Of a stretch of DNA of 64,000 bases, positions 57,653 to 64,000 are shown in pieces. Both the position numbers and the translations under genes were made by a program. Source of the stretch: Sporisorium sorghi (lineage: Eukaryota; Basidiomycota; Ustilaginomycetes; Ustilaginales; Ustilaginaceae). The stretch's first letter is position 1, and each line of letters starts with the position of its first letter. The notes beneath the pieces are model-generated. The model saw nothing but the letters and a program-made list of their open reading frames with translations. It was not told the DNA's origin and did not search any database. The stretch covers positions 1 through 64,000 of the forward strand of contig JALCCG010000075.1 in assembly GCA_023212695.1 (NCBI GenBank), given 5' to 3'.

Positions 57653-60600
57653 ATGCCGGCGTTTCCATACCTTGCCAAGGCGACGATCAAGTACAAGAGT
57701 CCTCACAAGCAAGACCTCACGTTCGCCAAAGGCGAGACCATCCGTGTCACCGGCGTGGCTCCCAAGACCGAGCAAGATGAGGACGATGATGATGACGACG
57801 ATGACTGGCTAGTGGGAGAGACGCTCGACGGTACCAGAAGCGGAACTTTCCCTGGCAGCTTCGTCGAGGCTTCCGACGAGGTCGAAGCGACACCATCACA
57901 CGAGGCGGAAGCCAAGATTGCTGAAGCTACCTCTGCTCCTTCTGCTCCCGGCGCCATCCCTGCGGAAGTGCCCGACCAGCTCCAGAGCTCTGTCGTCGAA
58001 GAAACTCCCACGCACCAAGCTGAAATCATCCCCGAGGCGGCGCGAGAAGCAGCTCAGAAAGGCGACACAGAACAGGCTGGCTTCGGTGCCCCTCTGCCTC
58101 CCCGCCCACCTTCTCCCGACGAGGATGACGACGAACAGATCGCAGAACCGAGCCCGGAACAGACCAGCGCTGCTGAAACTGCACCTGCCATCAAGACTGC
58201 ATCCGATTCGACCGAAGGCGCCAGCGATGTTTCCAAGGCTGCTGCAGGTGGAGCAGCTGCTGTGGGAGTCGCAACCGGTGCTGCTGCCGCTGCAGCTGCA
58301 AAAAGCGACGCTGCCAAGGCGGAAGCAAGTCCCTCCTCAGCTGCCTCGTCGCCGGTCAAGTCTCCTCCTGCAGTGGCATCCAAGCCTGGTGGAATGTCGA
58401 GCTCCTTCCGTGATCGACTCGCCGCATTCAACAAACCCGCTGAATCAGCTGCTCCTCCACCGCTTCCCAAGGGCAAACCCGGAGGATGGAAAAGGCCCAC
58501 ACCCGCATCGACCGAGGCTAAACCCTTGCTTCCGGGTGCCCCACCATCCGCTTCTAACGCCGCCGCTCCCAAGCCGGTGCCCGCCGCTCAGCCAACCGAG
58601 ACCAACGAAGCGCCGACTTCGTCCGAACCATCGAGCGGTGGTGGCGGTGCCTTCAGCGCTGCCGATGCGCAAACGAGCATCAAGATGAGCTTGAAGGAGA
58701 GAATGGCTGCTCTTCAGCGTAACGAGGCTGCCGCTGCTGACGCCGCTCCCCAACTCAAGCCCAAGCCTTCGGTACCTGGCAAGATTGGAGCCGATCGTCG
58801 CAATGTCGCCATGCAGGGCATGGGTCTCGCTCCAGGAGCCCCTGTGCCGGTTCGAAAGTCAAGTGTCGAGTCTGGCAGGAGCGCTGACGACCCTGTCGCC
58901 GAGACTGCTGCTGCGACACAGGAAGGCTCGGAATCAGGCGCTGCCGCCATCCCTCCCGAGGAAGCGGGTCAGAACGCTACTGCCACTGCGACACAGGAAG
59001 CAGATGCAGTAGAAGAGGGCCAGGACCGGCCCGAAGAATCTGGCGAGCCCAAAGAGGCTCTTACAGAAGAGGAGCAGGAGGCTGAGCGACGTGCGGCCAT
59101 TGCGAGACGTATGGCAGCGCTCGGAGCACGTCGCATGGGTGGTGCACCGGTGCCGTTTGGGGCACCTGCACCTCCAAATCGCACCAAGACGTCTTCAAGC
59201 GTCGGATCCGCCGAAGGCACCTCGTCTGAGCCAGGAATCGCGATTCCCACCGAGTCGTCAGCCCAAGCAAGCAACGACGATGCCAAGGAAGAAGCTGCTC
59301 CCTCTGCGACTGCTGCTGCTGGCGAAGACGAAGGTGCTTCTGTCCGATCGCCGGTCAGTGCAGAAGCTGACCAAGAGCCAAAGGTGCTCGCAGTGCCCAG
59401 GAGAACCGCTGCTCCACGCAAGAGGAAGCCCGTGGCCCAGACCGCCGCAGTCGCTGCTGGTGCTGCTGGCGCTGCAGCTGTTGGAGGTGCAGCTCTTGCC
59501 GAAAGCAGCGAAACCACCACACCTGCTGCTGATGATGCTACTGCTGCTGCTGCTGCTGAACCCGCCGAGTCAGCTAGCTCCATCACCAAGGAGGAGGCTA
59601 CCAAAGCCGGTCTTGATGACGACAGAGTCGACCTCGACACGACTGCCACCCCATCTGCCGATCCCCCCCACAAGCTGGCATCCGACGACGTTGCCTCACA
59701 CAAGGAAGCAGCTGCTGAGCAGCTCGAAGAGAGTGACCCGGAAATTGCAGAGAATCAGCGACAGCTCGAAGAGTACCTACGAGGCGAGGGCTTCTATGAG
59801 GACCAGATTCAGCCTCCAGCCGAGCATGAGCCTGAAGCTGCTTCGGCAGCTCTCGGCTCCGACTCTGCGGTTCCTGTTGCCGAAGCCGAGCCTGAGTCGG
59901 TTGCTGACGCCGAGACGGTGCCACGCGAAGATGTCACGTCTCCAAACCCACCCAGTCGCCCGGCGAGCACTCGCCCGCCCATCCCCAAGACTAGCCTTCC
60001 GCCTCCACCCGTCGCGGCTGGCCACGACGATGCTCTCGCTGCGCGTGCATTGAGCCCACCAGTGCCTGCCGTTCCAGCATCCTTGTCACGCCCTGCAAGC
60101 GTGGCCCCACCAGTGGCGACCTCGGCTCTGCCCGTGCCGGCAGAGACGGCTGACGAGGAGACCAACGACCTCGAGCTTGAGAAACACGAAGCTGAAGACG
60201 CTGCAGGTCCCGTTCTGGCTGCTCCCAAGCCTCGTATGGCCATCCCTACGGAAGATCCAGAGGACGAGGAGCTCCTGGCTGCTGCTGATACTCCGGCTGC
60301 CGCTGAAGAAGAACAAGCACCTGGTGCGGCTGCAGAGGAACAGCCGGAAGAGCAAGAGCTCACGGAAGAGGAGCAGGAGGCGCAGCGACGCGCCAATCTT
60401 GCTCGCCGCATGGCTGCGCTTGGCGGTCAGAGGATCGGTGCCTTCCCCGGCATGGCTCCCCCTCCGATCATGGGCGCACCCATGCCTGCCAGAAAGGCGC
60501 CTGTACAGGCTGCTGAAGAGACCGAGGATGCGAGCAGGGAAATTGAAGAGGAAGTCGAACAAGAAAAGCCACTCTCTCCTATCCGAGGTCCACCTCGAGG

Positions 60601-62107
60601 CGGGATGGCCATTCCTGGGCTTACGGCCGCACCAGGCATGAACGCCGAGCAGGCCGAAGGCGACGCTTTGGAGCGAGCCAAGTCGCCTGGTGCTGCCAGC
60701 GTTGATGCCCCTGCACGTCTTGCAAGCCCGCCACCTGTGCCTATGGGTGTGCCGTCCAAGCCGACCTCTCCACCACCTCCTGCTCGACCTCTTCCCACAG
60801 CGGGTGGCAGCGAGTCGACGCTCCCGCCCACGCTTCCACCTGGTCGACCGTCCAGCACGGCGCCTATGCCCAATCTGGACGAAGCGATTCGCTCTGCTAG
60901 TCCGGCCAACAGCAGTTTGGGCCGACGTGGCTCGATGAAGCCACCTGTGCCTCAGGGCTTTAGTGCGCACTCTCGCGAGAGCTCTGCGGTTGTGGGGCAG
61001 GAGGCGGCGGCTGAGGACCGGGAACTGGCAACGAGCCCACCACCTCTGCCCGTGAGCCCGCCGCCTCTGCCGGTGAGCCCACCTCCCCGTCCCTCCTCGA
61101 GAGCTCCGCCGTTGCCGGGACATGCCAGCGTTCCGCCGCGTCGACAGGGTTCGTCAGCGTCGTACGCTGAGATGGGAGAGCCCGCGGTGCCGTCAGCTAC
61201 AACGACACCTGCGGCTGAGCTGCCCACCCCTGCTGCTGTGCCGGCAAGGACCGAAGCGAGTCTGCCGCCGACGCCTGCTGCGTCCGGTGCACCGATAAGC
61301 GTCAACGTGGGAGCCCGCCAGTCGTCCCGCGATCTAGACTTGATGCCGAGCAGCCGATGGTGGCGCCACGGCGTCAACCCGCTGCGTCTGCCGCCCACCG
61401 TGGCCGGTCGACCGGATGCCATCTTGTACGCCGACACGTCCTCGAGCAACGACACGGGCGTCGCCGTGCACCGTGCGGACATCTACATGCTGTTCGAAGA
61501 CTACTCCACCACAGTCATCTCGCTGTCGTTCCAGGAGGACGATCTCGAGGAGACGCACACGTCGCTTTCGCAGCGGCACAATTTCGCACCGGCCAAGCCG
61601 TCGAGTGGCGAGCTGAAGCAGTGGTCGTCGTCGATCGGGTCGGCGATTGCCAAGCTTGCGTCGGACGCTGTCAAGCAGTCCGCTGCGCCGGTGGGGGACG
61701 GGTCGGCGCGCGCGTTTGTGCAGCACGTGCTTGCGTCGGTACCGCACGCGCTGCCGCCGGTGGGCGCGTCGTTGGGTGCGCTAGTGCTGACGCAGGTGGG
61801 ACCGACGGTGATGGAAGCAGCCGCCGACGAGGTCCGGCCCGGCGACGTGGTGCTCTGCAGCCAGGCGGATTTCAAGGGCAAGAAGGGCCTCGCGCCGTAC
61901 CATACTACGCTGGGCACCGCTGAGCCTACACAGGGTGTGGTGGTCGAGGTCGAGAGCAAGAAGAACAAGCTCAGGTGCGTGCTTCAGTCGCCAGGGACAC
62001 GCAAGGGCTTACCCGAGGAGGTCAGTCTTCGCCTCGACGACCTCAAGAGTGGGATCGTTAAGGTGTTTAGGGTGCCGCCTAGGCAGGGGTGGGTCGCGGA
62101 TTGGTAG
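57653..62107 (+). CDS. BBC1: Bbc1/Mti1-type SH3 protein of cortical actin patches
   Basis: 1484 residues, single exon, ATG at 57653. Bbc1 binds type I myosin and the WASP homologue and restrains Arp2/3 activity at endocytic actin patches. An N-terminal SH3 domain is at about 1-75 (ATIKYKSPHKQDLTFAKGE, GTFPGSFVE), with an acidic DDDDDDDDW insert before its tryptophan. A very long disordered Ala/Glu/Pro-rich middle contains two copies of a motif, TEEEQEAERRAAIARRMAAL near 470 and TEEEQEAQRRANLARRMAAL near 903, each followed by a Gly/Pro-rich patch, and a related LKERMAAL near 345. Proline clusters (PPPLPVSPPPLPVSPPPRP) lie near 1128-1155. The C-terminal ~260 residues form the conserved globular Bbc1 domain (RWWRHGVNPLRLPP to RQGWVADW). 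Confidence 0.9.
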   Translation: MPAFPYLAKATIKYKSPHKQDLTFAKGETIRVTGVAPKTEQDEDDDDDDDDWLVGETLDGTRSGTFPGSFVEASDEVEATPSHEAEAKIAEATSAPSAPGAIPAEVPDQLQSSVVEETPTHQAEIIPEAAREAAQKGDTEQAGFGAPLPPRPPSPDEDDDEQIAEPSPEQTSAAETAPAIKTASDSTEGASDVSKAAAGGAAAVGVATGAAAAAAAKSDAAKAEASPSSAASSPVKSPPAVASKPGGMSSSFRDRLAAFNKPAESAAPPPLPKGKPGGWKRPTPASTEAKPLLPGAPPSASNAAAPKPVPAAQPTETNEAPTSSEPSSGGGGAFSAADAQTSIKMSLKERMAALQRNEAAAADAAPQLKPKPSVPGKIGADRRNVAMQGMGLAPGAPVPVRKSSVESGRSADDPVAETAAATQEGSESGAAAIPPEEAGQNATATATQEADAVEEGQDRPEESGEPKEALTEEEQEAERRAAIARRMAALGARRMGGAPVPFGAPAPPNRTKTSSSVGSAEGTSSEPGIAIPTESSAQASNDDAKEEAAPSATAAAGEDEGASVRSPVSAEADQEPKVLAVPRRTAAPRKRKPVAQTAAVAAGAAGAAAVGGAALAESSETTTPAADDATAAAAAEPAESASSITKEEATKAGLDDDRVDLDTTATPSADPPHKLASDDVASHKEAAAEQLEESDPEIAENQRQLEEYLRGEGFYEDQIQPPAEHEPEAASAALGSDSAVPVAEAEPESVADAETVPREDVTSPNPPSRPASTRPPIPKTSLPPPPVAAGHDDALAARALSPPVPAVPASLSRPASVAPPVATSALPVPAETADEETNDLELEKHEAEDAAGPVLAAPKPRMAIPTEDPEDEELLAAADTPAAAEEEQAPGAAAEEQPEEQELTEEEQEAQRRANLARRMAALGGQRIGAFPGMAPPPIMGAPMPARKAPVQAAEETEDASREIEEEVEQEKPLSPIRGPPRGGMAIPGLTAAPGMNAEQAEGDALERAKSPGAASVDAPARLASPPPVPMGVPSKPTSPPPPARPLPTAGGSESTLPPTLPPGRPSSTAPMPNLDEAIRSASPANSSLGRRGSMKPPVPQGFSAHSRESSAVVGQEAAAEDRELATSPPPLPVSPPPLPVSPPPRPSSRAPPLPGHASVPPRRQGSSASYAEMGEPAVPSATTTPAAELPTPAAVPARTEASLPPTPAASGAPISVNVGARQSSRDLDLMPSSRWWRHGVNPLRLPPTVAGRPDAILYADTSSSNDTGVAVHRADIYMLFEDYSTTVISLSFQEDDLEETHTSLSQRHNFAPAKPSSGELKQWSSSIGSAIAKLASDAVKQSAAPVGDGSARAFVQHVLASVPHALPPVGASLGALVLTQVGPTVMEAAADEVRPGDVVLCSQADFKGKKGLAPYHTTLGTAEPTQGVVVEVESKKNKLRCVLQSPGTRKGLPEEVSLRLDDLKSGIVKVFRVPPRQGWVADW

Positions 62108-62354
62108 GGCGGCCTAAGGCGCATAACAATTCGATTCTGTGGTTCCAAGTCTTGGTGCTGGTTCGTGGTGTGTCGTTTGGAGACGAGGTGAGTTGAGGTG
62201 GGTTGACTGGAGCTGAGTTGAGCTGTGCCGTGGTGCGTTGCGATGTGTCGAGTTGGTGTTGGGACGATGTGACTTGTGTGGGACGATGTGCGCACGACTT
62301 CAGTGAGCATCAGATGCAGTGGTGGCCGAGTGTGCACGAGAGAGCGTCGTGTGT

Positions 62355-62426
62355 TGGTCGAGTCGAAGAGCTCCAGACGGCGGTCGAGCATGTCGAAAGA
62401 GCTTGAGATGGTGGCCGAGCACGCAC
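62355..62426 (+). repeat. Direct repeat copy 1 (72 bp)
   Basis: Begins TGGTCGAGTCGAAGAGCTCC and ends in GGTGGCCGAGCACGCAC; pairs with 62543-62614 at an offset of 188 bases with about ten mismatches. Confidence 0.75.
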
Positions 62427-62542
62427 AAAACAACGCCGTGTGTGTGTGTCGACTCAAAGAACGCCATGTGCTGGCTGAGTCGAACAGCTTCAGACTGGTG
62501 TTCTATAGAGTGGAAGGGCCAAAGATGGTGTTCGAGTCGAGT

Positions 62543-62614
62543 TGGTCGAGTCGAAGAACTTCAATCGGCGGTTGATCGTGTCGAAAAAGCTTCAGATGGT
62601 GGCCGAGTGCGCAC
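62543..62614 (+). repeat. Direct repeat copy 2 (72 bp)
   Basis: Begins TGGTCGAGTCGAAGAACTTC and ends in GGTGGCCGAGTGCGCAC; second copy of the repeat at 62355. Confidence 0.75.
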
Positions 62615-62809
62615 GAAGAGCGTCATGTTTCGGTCGAGCGTCGCGACGAGTGTGTTGGTTGAGCCGAGGAGTTTCGGACAGTAGTCGAGTGAAAGAGCTT
62701 CAAAAGGCAATCGAAAAGAGCACCATAGCGTGTCTAGGAGACAAAACGACAAGCTGCAATTCAACGAAACGATACGAGAATAGAAATACAAGGAAAGCTA
62801 CGCCCCTCC

Positions 62810-64000
62810 TCAAGGATCAGACACCGGCCCCGTGCCAGCGCCCATCTGCGGCCCAGCACTGCCCGGCTGCGACGCCGTCCAAGCATTGGCAAAGTCGGTA
62901 AAGTCATACAGCGGCGCACCGAGGAACGACTCGAGCCCAAAGCCGGCACTCGGTGTGCCCACGGATACGACCCCGCTAGTCTTCTGCGATTCGGGCGTGG
63001 CAGGGAACTGGTACGCCGCCGACGTGTTGACGTTGTTACCGACCTTCGCAGGTGGAGTCGATGAAGATCCGAGCGAGCTGGGTGTTGGGTAGCCGTGCGT
63101 CTTTGAATCATTAGTAGTGGTAGTAGAAGTGTTGTTGAAAAATCCATTGGGACCGAGGAACGGCGTGAGCCCGCTGTGTGCCGACTGTGGAGTGGGCGGG
63201 AGCGTCGACGGTGCTGGATACTGCATTTGACCTTCAGAAGTCGACATTTGCCCGGCGCTAGGCTGCTGTTGCTGTTGCTGCGGCTGCGGCTGCGGCTGCT
63301 GCACCATCACGGGCGCTGCTTGCGTCGGATGGGCCGCCGTGATCCCGTTGGCGCCCTGCGTGATGATCCAGTTCCAGAACGAGTCCATGTCGGTCGTCGC
63401 ATCCGCACCTGCGCTGGCCGGCGAACTAGCCTGCGTCGTCGAAGCAGCCGCTGCTGCATTATTCTGAAGCATGCCGTTTCCGAGCAAATTGCCCGTTGCA
63501 CTGGCTTGCAGATGCTGCTGCTGTCGACGAATCGCCTCCTTGGTCAGCAGCGGCTCGCCGAAGCTCGACACGCTCGTGTTGTCGGTGCCGTCGCTGTTGC
63601 TGCTGCCGCTGCCAAACACCGAGCCGGAAGCCTTGTCGTCCAGGCCCGACACATCCGACGATGTCGAAGCCGAGCGCTCGTCGTTGCCAGATGAAGTGCT
63701 GATATCGGTCGAGCTGCCTGGCGAGCTGGTCACCTGCTCCAAGAAGGCAGCCAAGTCGAACGACTGGCCCTCCGGAGGCGTGACAGGGTTGGTGAGCATG
63801 AGGTCGACACCGTTGGGTGGCACCATGCGCTGCGACGCATCCGAGCTTGAGCTTTCAAAGCTGAACAGGTTGCTAGGGAAGGACATCGTCTGCAACATCT
63901 GGGGGAAGGAGACGTCGTCCGCATTGCCGCTGGCTGGCATAGCAAACGGACTGGGTCCAGATGCCGGCAGCGTAGTGTTGTTCATGCGGATCAATGAGGC
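62810..64000 (-). CDS. Ser/Gln/Asn-rich protein, C-terminal part (start off window)
   Basis: Open from the right edge to TGA at 62812-62810, at least 396 residues. In-frame ATGs occur (for example at 63985), but the frame continues to the edge, so the start is undetermined. The sequence is low-complexity: Ser/Thr-rich, a Gln/Pro run (QPQPQPQQQQQQP) and recurrent TPP/PATPES motifs, with isolated hydrophobic/acidic patches (SFWNWIITQG, LESFLGAPLYDFTDFANAW) like transcription-activation segments. No DNA-binding domain is visible in this part; one may lie to the right. I suspect the C-terminus of a transcription factor but cannot name a family. Confidence 0.65.
   Translation of the reverse strand, partial: ASLIRMNNTTLPASGPSPFAMPASGNADDVSFPQMLQTMSFPSNLFSFESSSSDASQRMVPPNGVDLMLTNPVTPPEGQSFDLAAFLEQVTSSPGSSTDISTSSGNDERSASTSSDVSGLDDKASGSVFGSGSSNSDGTDNTSVSSFGEPLLTKEAIRRQQQHLQASATGNLLGNGMLQNNAAAAASTTQASSPASAGADATTDMDSFWNWIITQGANGITAAHPTQAAPVMVQQPQPQPQQQQQQPSAGQMSTSEGQMQYPAPSTLPPTPQSAHSGLTPFLGPNGFFNNTSTTTTNDSKTHGYPTPSSLGSSSTPPAKVGNNVNTSAAYQFPATPESQKTSGVVSVGTPSAGFGLESFLGAPLYDFTDFANAWTASQPGSAGPQMGAGTGPVSDP

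Larger units (their letters stand above)
62108..62809. other. Intergenic region with degenerate repeats
   Basis: 702 bases between the BBC1 stop and the stop of the right-edge gene. It carries an imperfect 72-base direct repeat (62355-62426 and 62543-62614) and further GTCGAGTCGAAGAGC-like fragments. Frames on the plus strand are open for up to about 120 codons but look repeat-driven. Confidence 0.6.

Noticed and set aside
1..64000. CRISPR arrays, riboswitches, operons, bacterial insertion sequences
   Set aside because: The window is eukaryotic nuclear DNA; I saw no regularly spaced repeats with unique spacers and no bacterial gene organisation.

Overview
The window is nuclear DNA of a basidiomycete fungus, most likely a smut (Ustilaginomycotina, close to Ustilago or Sporisorium). 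The reasons are the compact GC-rich layout, long uninterrupted ORFs beside genes with a few short GT-AG introns of roughly 60 to 280 bases near the 5' end, TATA and CT-rich leaders, an intron-bearing tRNA, and housekeeping proteins of fungal type. There is no operon structure; genes are monocistronic and many neighbours are divergent pairs.

Layout. 1-9 kb: 3' end of anthranilate phosphoribosyltransferase, tripeptidyl-peptidase II (minus) and the ribosome-biogenesis RRM protein Nop4. 9-17.6 kb: a START-domain protein, an equilibrative nucleoside transporter, BRO1 (ESCRT/endosome) and a small multipass membrane protein. 17.9-23.7 kb: Mediator subunit MED6, V-ATPase proteolipid VMA3 (with a 28-base microexon) and a large protein with seven predicted membrane segments. 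23.7-26.6 kb: gene-poor, with a (CTG)19 tract and only one weak gene candidate. 26.6-39.4 kb: MSP1 AAA extractase, proteasome beta-3, complex I NDUFS4, RPAP1, TAF13 and an FHA protein with a possible C-terminal membrane anchor.

39.9-48.1 kb is the accessory part. It holds two paralogous zinc-knuckle proteins about 2.3 kb apart, a decayed retroelement-like fragment between them, tRNA-Ala(UGC), a low-complexity protein, a JMJD7-like oxygenase and a 490-bp inverted-repeat element with TA target duplication (a non-autonomous Tc1/mariner-like MITE). 48.7-64 kb returns to core genes: a Sec14/CRAL-TRIO protein, a HIT (Fhit-type) domain fused to a COG0523/CobW GTPase, a CsbD-like stress protein, a DUF202 membrane protein, the actin-patch SH3 protein BBC1, and the 3' end of a glutamine/serine-rich protein running off the right edge.

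The most striking item is the HIT-CobW fusion at 51.6-53.8 kb, one uninterrupted frame joining a nucleotide hydrolase-like domain to a metal-chaperone GTPase. Other points of note are the MITE, the zinc-knuckle pair with its retroelement remnant, two perfect CRE palindromes upstream of the CsbD-like gene, and structural oddities in Nop4, TAF13 and TPP2. All calls come from reading the sequence; no database search was run, and splice junctions are inferred from GT/AG sites, frame and family alignment from memory.
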